Both the position numbers and the translations under genes were made by a program. A DNA stretch of 6,390 nucleotides, taken from NCBI GenBank assembly GCA_030447945.1, contig JAUJNV010000133.1:1-6390 (forward strand), read 5' to 3'. Origin of the DNA: Fimbriimonas sp. Lineage in GTDB: Bacteria; Armatimonadota; Fimbriimonadia; Fimbriimonadales; Fimbriimonadaceae. Shown here one piece after another: positions 1 through 6,085 of the stretch. The first letter of the stretch is position 1, and each line of letters begins with the position of its first letter. The notes below the pieces were generated by a model. The model ran no database searches, was not told the origin of the DNA, and saw nothing but the letters and a program-made list of their open reading frames with translations.

Positions 1-11
1 GTCTTTTTTCG

Positions 12-28
12 TGTACCGTTTACCGTTA
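12..28. repeat. Short tandem word, left edge
   Basis: The word TACCGT occurs twice almost back to back (TACCGTTTACCGTTAA), just after a run of six T. It has the same style as the other word repeats in the window. Its inverted partner, if there is one, would lie outside the left edge. The rest of positions 1-80 shows no gene that I can support. Confidence 0.3.
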
Positions 29-80
29 ATGCATGCAATGCACCTAGTTCAAACGCGCATCCGTTCTGTAACACACTCAA

Positions 81-150
81 CCACCAACCACAAACCACCA
101 ACGACCAACCACCAACGACCAACCACCAACGACCAACCACCAACGACCAA
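81..150. repeat. 14-bp tandem repeat, four perfect copies
   Basis: The unit CCACCAACGACCAA occurs four times without a mismatch at 95-108, 109-122, 123-136 and 137-150. A degenerate copy precedes it at 81-94, and ACCACC-rich variants continue to about 175. The array starts about 26 bp beyond the stop of the minus-strand amidase and contains no believable gene. The strand asymmetry (almost no G on the plus strand) and lack of spacers rule out a CRISPR. It may be a slippage-grown array or part of the dispersed word-repeat family seen elsewhere in the window. No function is evident. Confidence 0.85.
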
Positions 151-175
151 CCACCCGCTACCCACCACCCACTAC

Positions 176-1876
176 CTACAGCTTCGAAAGATCCGGCCGT
201 TGTCGGTGGTAGTCGCCCCCCTCCTGCGCGAGTCGCGCGAGGGCGACCAGCTCGGCTTCGCCGAAGAGGCGGCCGACGAATGATTTGGCGAGGGAATTGC
301 CCTTCTCGTCCGCGCCCTGGGGGATGATCGCCTGCGGGTGGCCGGTGAGGTTCGTCGTGAGGAGCGTGCGTCCGCCGATGCCGTCGAGCACGAGAGCGTC
401 GAAGTCGCCGAACTCGCGCTCGAACCGTTCCATGAGGAGCCTCCGCGCGCGCTGCGCCTGGACGTACTCCACGGCCGGGACGTGGCGCGCGGTGCGGAAA
501 TAGCCGGGCCACGGGGAATCCTTCAAACGGTCGTCGAGCCCGCTGCGCGTGAACTCGTCGAAGGCCGATGCGCTCTCCACTTCGAGGATGATGTCGAGCC
601 CCCGCGGCGGGGGCGTTATCGGAACCGTCTCAAGGCGGACGCCCAGCGACGCCAATCGGGACAGCACCGGGTCCTTCGCAACGTCCGGTCCTTTCCCGTC
701 CGGCCCTTTGCCGTCCGGATTTACGGGGAGGCCGACCTTCATCCGGCGCGGGTCCTTCCTCGGGGGCCAGACGAAGGGGCGATCGACGGCGCTCGGATCC
801 CGGGGGTCTCTTCCGCAGATGGCGGCGAGCACGAGCGCGCAGTCCTCCATCTCACGGCACATCGGGCCGACCTTGTCCATCGTGTAGCTCAGCGCCATGC
901 CGCCGTACCGGCTGGTGCGGCCATAGGTGGGCCGCAGGCCCGAGACGCGGCAGCGGACGCTGGGGGAGGCGATGCTGCCTAGAGTTTCCGTCCCGATGGA
1001 GAAGCCGACCAGCCCGGCCGCCGTCGCGCTCCCGGAGCCCGCGCTGGAGCCGCTGGAGCCCTGGGCAGGATTCCACGGGTTCTTTGTGGTGCCCCGGTAC
1101 CAGACGTCCCCGAGGGCGAGCGCACCCATGCTGAGCTTCGCCACGAGCACCGCTCCCGCGGCCTCCAGCTTGCGTACCACCGTCGCGTCGAAGCCGAACA
1201 CCTGATCCTTGTAAGGCTCCGCGCCCCAGGTCGTCGGATAGCCGCGGACGGCGAAGAGGTCTTTGACGCCATACGGAATGCCGTGCAGCGGCCCCCGGTA
1301 GCGACCCGCGCGGATCTCCTCGTCCGCCCGCCGCGCTTGGCGCATCGCCAGGTCTTCCGTCAGCGTAACGACGGCGAGCAGCTTGTCGCCGTACCGCTTC
1401 AGCCGGTCCAGGTACAGCTCGGTCAGCGCGACGGGCGACACTTTCCGCGTCCGCACGAGGTGCCCCAGCTCGCGGAGCGACATGAACGCCAAATCGTCCG
1501 GTTGAAGTCCACGCGCGCCCGCGCGCCCCCGGCTGGGCTTCGCCTCGACCTTCGCGTCCGAGAAGGAATCCCCCGCTAGGGTCCGGAAGACCGTGGGCGG
1601 CTCGGTGGTGAAGTCGATCGGCTCCTTGCGAATCGCCTCGAAGCCCCGGCGGTTGTTTCGGACGTCGGCGAGCACGGCCTTCCGCTCCTCGTCCGTAAGC
1701 TCGATCCCGGCGATCCGCTCCAATCCCCTCAGGTCGTCCAGCGTGATTTCGCTGGCATCGGCCTTGGCCGGATCTGCCTGGGCCATCGCGGAGACGGGGA
1801 GGGCCGCGCTCGCGGCGGCGAACACCAGCGACGTCAGAAGATCCTTGCGAGAAAGGGCAGGCGCGTCATCGGGCAT
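176..1876 (-). CDS. Exported amidase-signature family hydrolase
   Basis: This 566-residue protein belongs to the amidase signature family (relatives of GatA and fatty-acid amide hydrolase), whose members hydrolyse amide bonds with a Ser-cisSer-Lys triad. The triad is visible: Lys205 in GIPYGVKDLF, cis-Ser277 in GSSAGS, and nucleophile Ser301 in GTETLGSIASPS. The 24-residue gap between the serines equals that of FAAH (S217/S241). Residues 9-32 look like a signal peptide: SRKDLL, a hydrophobic Ala/Leu/Val core, then AMAQA before an acidic region. The SRK sequence resembles a Tat motif but lacks the second arginine, so Sec export is at least as likely. Residues 40-120 are an N-terminal extension before the amidase core, which makes the protein longer than GatA (about 480 residues). 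GatB and GatC are not adjacent, so a role in tRNA amidation is unlikely. The ATG at 1876 lacks a clear ribosome binding site but directly precedes the signal peptide. The substrate is unknown. Confidence 0.9.
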   Translation of the reverse strand: MPDDAPALSRKDLLTSLVFAAASAALPVSAMAQADPAKADASEITLDDLRGLERIAGIELTDEERKAVLADVRNNRRGFEAIRKEPIDFTTEPPTVFRTLAGDSFSDAKVEAKPSRGRAGARGLQPDDLAFMSLRELGHLVRTRKVSPVALTELYLDRLKRYGDKLLAVVTLTEDLAMRQARRADEEIRAGRYRGPLHGIPYGVKDLFAVRGYPTTWGAEPYKDQVFGFDATVVRKLEAAGAVLVAKLSMGALALGDVWYRGTTKNPWNPAQGSSGSSAGSGSATAAGLVGFSIGTETLGSIASPSVRCRVSGLRPTYGRTSRYGGMALSYTMDKVGPMCREMEDCALVLAAICGRDPRDPSAVDRPFVWPPRKDPRRMKVGLPVNPDGKGPDGKGPDVAKDPVLSRLASLGVRLETVPITPPPRGLDIILEVESASAFDEFTRSGLDDRLKDSPWPGYFRTARHVPAVEYVQAQRARRLLMERFEREFGDFDALVLDGIGGRTLLTTNLTGHPQAIIPQGADEKGNSLAKSFVGRLFGEAELVALARLAQEGGDYHRQRPDLSKL

Positions 1877-2214
1877 GAGAAGAAGGTTCTACCCTTATCG
1901 GGGCATCGTCGTCCGCGCCCGAGTGGGCGCCTCCTCCCGCCGTGCGAGGGCTGGGCTTCACCACACGTCTTGAACCGTGGGAGGCTGGCTCCGTCCGCAC
2001 CCCTCGTCCGAGAGTACGCGCGAAGCGCGTGTAGTCGTCGCCCTGCGCGACGCCTGGGACAACCTGAGGCACGACCTGACGTGCGGTGCATGCACTGGGG
2101 TGCTCCGTAGTTTCCGGCTTGCCTGGAGAGAATCCCAGTCGTGGCGGGACGCGGCGAGCAGCCGCGGCCGCGCTTCGCGCGCACCGTTGGGGATGACCGT
2201 GAGCGAGACGGGGC
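1877..2214. other. Gene-free stretch with hairpins, upstream of the amidase
   Basis: I see no credible gene in these 338 bases. The open frames are arginine- and proline-rich shadows without domain signals. The stretch lies between the stop of the ankyrin remnant and the start of the amidase, so it should hold the amidase promoter, but no convincing -35/-10 pair is visible. Small palindromes are present: ACGCGC-GAA-GCGCGT near 2016-2031 and GTGCATGCAC near 2089-2098. It could be a degenerate dispersed element, which a genome-wide repeat search would decide. Confidence 0.5.
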
Positions 2215-2863
2215 TTACGCGGTGCCTTCGAGAAGCGAAACGACCTCTCCGTGCGCCCGTTCGCGGGCCACGTCGGCGGCGGTCTGGCCGTCGCCGCGCT
2301 GGGCGTCCGGCTTCGCCCCGCCGGAGCAGGAGGCGGGTGATCTCCCACGTCGCCGTTGTGGGCGGCGTAGTGCAGGGGGTCCAGCCGCCGCCGTCGGTGT
2401 TCAGGGGCGCACCGGCCTCGATGAGGACGCGGGCGAGTCCAGTGTCGACCCGCGAGGGCGGAGTGCAGAGGCATCACCTCCAATGTGTTCTGCGAGGGGA
2501 TATCGCCGGGGTCCGCGCCGAGAGCGAGCAGGCGGCGAACGGCACCCCGTGCCCGAAGTAGGCGGCGAGTCCGGAGCGGCGTGAATCTCGTCGGAGCTGA
2601 AGGCATCGCGGGTGGCTGGGTCGGCTTCGACCAGCCGCGCCAAGGTTTCGTCACGCCCGAGCGCCGCAGCCTCGAAGGCGTCGAGCCTCGCCTTTACTCC
2701 GGCGATGACCTCCGCCGTCGGCAGACGTCCGTGGTAGACCGCCACGAGGATGGGGCTTACCCCCTTCGTCCCGCGCGTTCGCGAGCTCCGGGTTCTCGTC
2801 GAGCATCGCGTGGACCGTCATCATGTCCCCTTCCCGCACGGCTTCAAAGAACTCCTGCTCCAT
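2215..2863 (-). pseudogene. Ankyrin-repeat protein, broken by about seven frameshifts
   Basis: Joining frames gives a protein of about 215 residues. It starts at ATG 2863 (MEQEFFEAVREGDMMTVHAM), continues with a DENPELAN segment typical of ankyrin consensus, and ends at the TAA at 2215-2217. Later repeats are clear across frames: AVRRLLALGADPGDI, MPLHSALAG, TGLARVLIEAGAPLN, TPLHYAAHNGD, then ITRLLLRRGAKPDAQ and GQTAADVARE. Frame changes are needed near 2760-2764, 2570-2580, 2541-2553, 2442-2451, 2372-2381, 2339-2348 and 2311-2323, several in runs of four or five G/C. Apart from these indels the protein reads well and lacks in-frame nonsense codons, which suggests sequence error or very recent decay. 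Ankyrin proteins mediate protein-protein contacts, and no specific partner can be named. It lies 76 bp downstream of the isochorismatase-like gene on the same strand. Confidence 0.75.
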
Positions 2864-2873
2864 GGGGCATGCT

Positions 2874-2934
2874 GAAGGTTTAAGGTTTCGATTACAAGGT
2901 CTCCTCCACCTGCAACCTGAAACCTTAGACCTTC
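2874..2934. repeat. Inverted repeat between the isochorismatase-like and ankyrin genes
   Basis: The arms GAAGGTTTAAGGTTTC (2874-2889) and GAAACCTTAGACCTTC (2919-2934) are complementary over 16 bp with one mismatch, separated by 29 bases. Each arm is itself made of the word AAGGTTT or a variant. The element fills most of the 76-bp gap between two genes transcribed in the same direction. It could fold as a transcript hairpin or be a copy of a mobile palindromic repeat. No T-run follows, so it is not a classical terminator. Confidence 0.75.
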
Positions 2935-2939
2935 AACCG

Positions 2940-3507
2940 TTAAGGCGCAGCCTTAACCAGCGCGAGCGCCTCGCGGAAGCCGGGATGGTCCGCGGTTTCC
3001 AGCCATTCGTAGGCGACGTCGCGGTGCGCCGGCGCTGCCCCGGCGTCGCGGATGCGTTCCATGCCCAGCTTGTGACGGTCGACGGTTCGGGCCGAGACGG
3101 CGTCGGGGCAGCACGGTCGACCTCGTACCCTTGGCGCAGAAGCCTGCGGGCGGTCTGCGAAACGCAGATGTGGGTCTCGATCCCTACGATCACCGCCTGA
3201 CGCCGCCCGGTCGCCTCCAACGAGATCATCATGTCGTCGCCGCACCCGGCGCAGCTAAAGGCCATCTTAGGAAGGGCGCGGCCGGACGCGAGAGGCGAGG
3301 GCGGAGTCGGTGCCGCCCATCCGCTCCGGGTTTTGCTCGCTCGCCAGCACCGGTACCGCCGAGTAGCCGCGCGACACCGGCCAGGAACGTGGCTCGCGAC
3401 AGCACCCGCTCGCCCCTCGTGGATCGCTCGCATGAAGGTGGGCTGGACATCGACGATGAGCAGCACGCTTCGCTCGGGATGGAGGGCCGACCAGGGGCAG
3501 GCGTCAT
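2940..3507 (-). pseudogene. Isochorismatase-family cysteine hydrolase, broken by about six frameshifts
   Basis: Joining frames recovers a protein of roughly 190 residues resembling the isochorismatase-like hydrolases of the ISOC1/ISOC2 and YcaC group. The recognisable blocks are, in order: HPERSVLLIVDVQPTFM with the catalytic Asp in VDVQ, VPVLASEQNPERMGGTDSA, LPKMAFSCAG with the catalytic Lys, and VIVGIETHICVSQTARRLL with the nucleophilic Cys. The last are LPDAVSARTVDRHKLGMERI and DVAYEWLETADHP. The Asp-Lys-Cys triad is therefore complete. The likely start is ATG 3507 and the stop is TAA at 2940-2942. Frame changes are needed near 3487-3501, 3409-3419, 3352-3363, 3281-3296 and 3104-3123 (two). 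As printed it cannot make a functional enzyme. The density of indels with an intact triad suggests sequence error in this stretch. The substrate is not predictable. Confidence 0.8.
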
Positions 3508-3552
3508 TCCTGCCGCGGCGCCTTGAACTCGTCTGCGCACTCCCCGTCAGGT

Positions 3553-3558
3553 TACAAT
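3553..3558 (+). promoter_or_regulatory. Possible -10 box TACAAT for the barrel-like gene
   Basis: TACAAT sits about 35 bases before the ATG at 3594, in the short divergent gap between the isochorismatase-like gene and the barrel-like gene, and differs from TATAAT at one base. The expected -35 position (about 3530) shows no good match, so this is a weak call. A GGGGAAG stretch about 2-3 bases before that ATG may serve as a ribosome binding site. Confidence 0.25.
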
Positions 3559-3593
3559 AGGCGAGCGCGGAGCGCCCGCCGAGGCGGGGAAGA

Positions 3594-4241
3594 CATGAGG
3601 AACTTTGTAAAGGTGGCGGCCTGGTCGCCGCGGCGGGCAGCGGCGCGACCATGGCGTGCGCACAGGGGCGGCGGAGACGGAGATCGGCCGGTCTACGACT
3701 TTGCCACCGGCTTCACGATCCGGGGCGGTGTCGTAGTCCCCATCGGCAGCAATCTGGGAGACCTTCGAGCAACTTCTGGATCGGCGTCGGCCTGGAGTTC
3801 CAGCCCCCGGTCGCTTTTCAACCGCGGTGAGTCGTACCTGTCGGCGGACGTCTTTTTCCGCAACTTGAGCGTGACAATGGGTACGTGTTCCCGCTGGCGA
3901 TCAACCACCGGATGTACCTTCGCGACACGACCAACCGGCGCAGCTACTTCTTCCTCGGCTTGGGCGTCGCGTTCATCAACGTGGGCGACAACGGCACGCG
4001 CATCATGAGCGCGGCGGCTTCGGCACCGAGCCTCAGCGAGCGGATCATCGCCGAAGCCGCCCTCACGCTCAGCGACGCGACCGACCGCGGCGTCCGCGCG
4101 AACTCGATCGGCCTGTACATCGGGTACAGGGTTCAGGATACAGGGCGTTCAGGCGTTAGGTGCGCTGGCCGTTGGAGAAGGCTCCGGAACGCCTTAACAC
4201 CCCAACGCCTTCTCACCCCATGGTTGACTCCTATCGCGTAA
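3594..4241 (+). pseudogene. Outer-membrane beta-barrel-like exported protein, broken by about five frameshifts
   Basis: The reading starts at ATG 3594 with MRNFVKVA. After a one-base change it continues as GLVAAAGSGATMACAQG, a plausible signal peptide ending in ACAQ. Further blocks alternate between frames: VYDFATGFTIRGGVVVPIGS, SNFWIGVGLEFQP, RSLFNRGESYLSADVFFRNL, and from about 3872 a long clean frame through INHRMYLRDTTNRRSYFFLG and NSIGLYIGYR. Alternating aromatic and small residues with Gly-rich turns suggest a small beta-barrel, but I cannot name a family. Frame changes are needed near 3615-3622, 3664-3668, 3763-3770, 3804-3808 and 3868-3874. The protein-like sequence ends near 4128 at GLYIGYR, where a strand ending in an aromatic residue would be expected. 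The frame then runs through a word repeat and stops at 4239-4241, overlapping the next gene by 22 bp. The natural stop has probably been lost. Confidence 0.55.
4124..4209. repeat. Word-repeat palindrome between the barrel-like and VOC genes
   Basis: On the left are two near-copies of TACAGGG(CG)TTCAGG, followed by GGCGTTCAGGCGTTAGG (4144-4160). On the right, AACGCCTT occurs twice (4188-4195 and 4204-4211), so GGCGTT words face AACGCC words and can pair. The loop spans about 4161-4187. The repeat covers the very end of the upstream reading frame and reaches to within a few bases of the ATG of the downstream gene. Confidence 0.65.
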
Positions 4242-4939
4242 GTGATCCCGCCGGGTCGGCGGCTCTGCGCCGGCTGGACCATGTGATCTGCGAAGTGCCG
4301 GACATCCACGAGGCGCTGGACTACTTTCACGAGCGGCTGGGCTTTCCCGTCGCGTGGCCGATCGGCCGATACTGGACGTGGGGCCTGACGTGCGGCGTTT
4401 CCCTCGGCGGGATGAACCTAGAGTTCCTCCAGCCCGACGAAAGGCGGTTCCAGAAGGCCACGATCCGCCGCCTCGCCTTCGAGCCCACGACCCTCGAAGC
4501 GGCCCGCGCCGGTTTTGAGCGCTTGTCCATCCCCTACGAGGTCCAAGAGAAGATCGAGACCGACCCGGCGCTGCTCCGCCTGAGAGGCTGGGACGAGGAG
4601 GCGGCGCGCCGTCCCGAGCGCCTCTGCACCAATCTCTTTCCGGATCGAAGCCGGATTGCGTGGGACTACTTCGTCTGTGAGTACGCGCCTTTCCAGCGGG
4701 ACCGCCTCGCTCCGGCGGCCTTTGAGACTCCGGGGCGCAACCGCGTCGTGGAAGTCTGTTGCGGCACGCCGAAAACCTGGGAAGCGGCGCAGGAGATCAC
4801 GAAGCTCGGTCTGGAGGATCGGAAGACGAGCCCCGAGGTAACGTTCGTGCCGCATCACGAGGACGAGGTCGTTGAGATTCGAATGGCGAACGGTCCCCTC
4901 GACCTCCGCGGTTTCGAATCCGACTTCCGCTTCGTCTGA
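4220..4939 (+). CDS. Glyoxalase/VOC-superfamily protein
   Basis: This protein of 239 residues has the vicinal oxygen chelate fold. An N-terminal module begins with LRRLDHVICEVPDIHEALDY (residues 16-35), continues through FHERLGFPVAWP, and ends in the strand GGMNLEFLQPDE. His21 and Glu68 sit where VOC enzymes bind their metal. A second, less conserved module runs from about residue 174 (RVVEVCCGTP) to EVVEIRMANG. The layout resembles the glyoxalase-like family with two unequal halves, but the reaction cannot be read from sequence. I chose ATG 4220 because the upstream in-frame extension (from GTG 4160) translates the word repeat and looks non-biological. No good ribosome binding site precedes ATG 4220. 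The gene is transcribed toward the proteasome operon, which ends 169 bp beyond its stop. No functional link to its neighbours is evident. Confidence 0.85.
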   Translation: MVDSYRVSDPAGSAALRRLDHVICEVPDIHEALDYFHERLGFPVAWPIGRYWTWGLTCGVSLGGMNLEFLQPDERRFQKATIRRLAFEPTTLEAARAGFERLSIPYEVQEKIETDPALLRLRGWDEEAARRPERLCTNLFPDRSRIAWDYFVCEYAPFQRDRLAPAAFETPGRNRVVEVCCGTPKTWEAAQEITKLGLEDRKTSPEVTFVPHHEDEVVEIRMANGPLDLRGFESDFRFV

Positions 4940-4957
4940 GAGAGCTACTTTGGGAGT

Positions 4958-4980
4958 GCGCGAAGCTCTTCGCGCTTTGC
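4958..4980 (+). terminator. Possible intrinsic terminator of the VOC gene
   Basis: Nineteen bases after the VOC stop, GCGCGAAG (4958-4965) and CTTCGCGC (4968-4975) form a GC-rich hairpin, effectively 7 bp with a GCTC loop. TTTGCCTTT follows. The T tract is interrupted, so termination efficiency is uncertain. A second GC-rich hairpin follows at about 4985-5014 (CGGAGC facing GCTCCG). The position between convergent genes supports a terminator role. Confidence 0.45.
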
Positions 4981-5014
4981 CTTTCCGGCGGAGCCGGACG
5001 GCGCTCCGCGCCGG

Positions 5015-5095
5015 GTTTCAAGTTGCAAGTTGCAGGTTGAGAAGGGAGTGTCCGGGCCGGAGCCTACTGCCTTAACCTTCAACCCTCAACGGGTT
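5015..5095. repeat. Word-repeat palindrome downstream of prcB
   Basis: The left arm (5017-5045) carries CAAGTTG twice, then CAGGTTGAGAAGG. The right arm (5070-5090) reads CCTTAACCTTCAACCCTCAAC, whose complement is GTTGAGGGTTGAAGG and matches the left arm imperfectly. The word GTTGCAGGT is shared with the element at 2874-2934 (read on the minus strand), which suggests one family. The element lies between the converging stops of the VOC gene and prcB. Confidence 0.6.
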
Positions 5096-5108
5096 CCCGG
5101 CAGGGGCC

Positions 5109-5906
5109 TTACGTCGGCTGGAGGATCTTTGCCGTGGCCGTCCGCAGTTCCGTCTCTTCCATCTCTCGGTTGCCCTCGCGGTCGAGGACGCGGACGATGG
5201 GGAGGGTCTTGTGGAAGCCGCCGGTGGCGGAGTCGAGGTCGGCGGCGATGTCGAGCATCTGGAGGCCGTCGAGTAGCACCTCGTCGAGCGGGCGCGTCTC
5301 GAAGGCGCCCTTGGCGCGCGCCAGGTACTCGAACACGCCCCGGATCCGCTCGGAGCCGGAGCCCGCGCAGGCGTAGGAGCCGTTCTGGAACCGGGCGCCC
5401 GCGCCGTCGAAGAAGTACACACCGAACTTGTCCTCCTTCTTGTCGTACACGGAGACGATGGGCAGGAACAGGCCGATCCCCTGCATCGCCATCGGCGCGT
5501 TGCCCGCGAGGGCGCGCGAGATCTCCGCGAGCTTGCCCTCGACGGATATCTCGTGCAGGGCTACGCGCCGGTAATACTTGAACGAGTGCTTGAGGAACCG
5601 CCCAACCTCCACAGAGCGCGCGAACGCGCCGGAGATCGCCATCACGGTGGAGTCGTCCAGGGAGATGATCTTCTCCGCTTGGTCGTACATGATCAAGTTC
5701 CCCGCCGTCGCCCGACGGTCGGCCAGCGTCAGAACGCCCGCGTCGTAGCGAAGGGAGAGGACGGTGGTGCCGTGGACCTCCAAGGAGTGACTATTGACGT
5801 TCGACGATTGACTATTGACCGGAGACGCTCCCCTACTTGTCAATCGTAAATCGTCAATCGTCATTCCCACGAGTTCGCCGAAAGCGCGTGGCCCTTGCGC
5901 CTTCAC
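5109..5906 (-). CDS. prcB: Proteasome beta subunit precursor
   Basis: This is the catalytic subunit of a bacterial 20S proteasome, which degrades proteins tagged with the Pup-like modifier. The precursor has 265 residues. Cleavage after HG at residue 46 would expose Thr1 of TTVLSLRYDAGVLTLADRR, giving a mature chain of 219 residues. Counting from Thr1, Asp17 (ADRR) and Lys33 (AEK) complete the catalytic set, and Gly47 is in AISGAF. Further family motifs are AMQG, CAGSGSE and DLDSATGG, the last nearly identical to DDSATGG of Mycobacterium PrcB. HslV lacks these features. The start is GTG 5906-5904, overlapping the ubact stop by 4 bp (GTGA). No strong ribosome binding site precedes it, so coupled translation is likely. 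ATG 5864 is a possible alternative. Residues 15-40 of the propeptide are encoded by a palindromic repeat, yet the frame stays open. No prcA follows; the next gene is convergent. Confidence 0.95.
   Translation of the reverse strand: MKAQGPRAFGELVGMTIDDLRLTSRGASPVNSQSSNVNSHSLEVHGTTVLSLRYDAGVLTLADRRATAGNLIMYDQAEKIISLDDSTVMAISGAFARSVEVGRFLKHSFKYYRRVALHEISVEGKLAEISRALAGNAPMAMQGIGLFLPIVSVYDKKEDKFGVYFFDGAGARFQNGSYACAGSGSERIRGVFEYLARAKGAFETRPLDEVLLDGLQMLDIAADLDSATGGFHKTLPIVRVLDREGNREMEETELRTATAKILQPT
5789..5862. repeat. Palindromic word repeat inside the prcB propeptide
   Basis: GACTATTGAC occurs twice (5789-5798 and 5810-5819) around TTCGACGATTGAC. The opposite arm at 5839-5862 holds GTCAATCG and TCGTCAATCG. 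The arms are inverted copies with a few differences, around a small GC hairpin (GGAG-ACG-CTCC, 5821-5831). The AT-rich words contrast with the GC-rich gene. The element lies entirely within the coding frame, upstream of the codon for catalytic Thr1 (5766-5768), and encodes Asn/Ser/Asp/Leu-rich residues unlike the rest of the protein. Confidence 0.8.
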
Positions 5907-6085
5907 TCGCCCGACCGCTGGCGGTACCGCTTGGCCTGGTCTGGGTCGACCTTCTTCATGCGCCTAAGCAGCTCATTATCGCCGCCCGGCTTGCGCACGT
6001 CGGGCACGCTCGGCCCGCCTTCTTCCGGTCCCTTGCGCCCCGGTTCCGGCGTCAGGGGTCTGGTCAGCCTGTCTCCGTCGTTCAT
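5903..6085 (-). CDS. ubact: UBact, Pup-like protein modifier
   Basis: This 60-residue protein is predicted to be the ubiquitin-like tag of a Gram-negative proteasome system. It is joined through its C-terminus to lysines of proteins destined for the proteasome. The N-terminal half is rich in Pro, Gly and charged residues and probably disordered. The conserved C-terminal half reads NELLRRMKKVDPDQAKRYRQ and then RSGE, matching the UBact family ending known from Nitrospira and relatives. The last residue is Glu, encoded by GAG before the stop. The tag would therefore be ready for ligation, unlike Mycobacterium Pup, which ends in Gln and must first be deamidated. Candidate self-modification lysines are at 18, 32, 44, 45 and 52. 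The ATG at 6085 overlaps the upstream stop (ATGA) and has a strong ribosome binding site. The stop overlaps the prcB start. Short length means it is easily missed by gene callers; the longer frame starting at 6220 is an artefact. Confidence 0.92.
   Translation of the reverse strand: MNDGDRLTRPLTPEPGRKGPEEGGPSVPDVRKPGGDNELLRRMKKVDPDQAKRYRQRSGE

Noticed and set aside
81..175. CRISPR array
   Set aside because: The 14-bp units are contiguous with no unique spacers and no cas genes nearby.
338..982. Open plus-strand frame of 214 codons opposite the amidase
   Set aside because: It is a shadow of the amidase: Arg/Ala/Pro-rich, with no domain signal, while the minus strand shows a complete catalytic triad.
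176..1876. GatA subunit of the tRNA amidotransferase
   Set aside because: An N-terminal signal-like segment and extension plus the absence of gatB and gatC nearby argue against it.
1866..2654. Single 262-codon minus-strand gene across the ankyrin region
   Set aside because: Only parts of this frame read as ankyrin; the rest is out of frame with the protein signal and runs into the gene-free stretch and the amidase start.
5109..5906. HslV rather than PrcB
   Set aside because: The mature N-terminus, the SATGG motif and the neighbouring ubact and Dop-like genes fit PrcB; no hslU is adjacent.
5921..5930. GCGGTACCGC palindrome as a regulatory site
   Set aside because: It lies within the ubact codons for the conserved KRYRQ segment and is explained by coding sequence.
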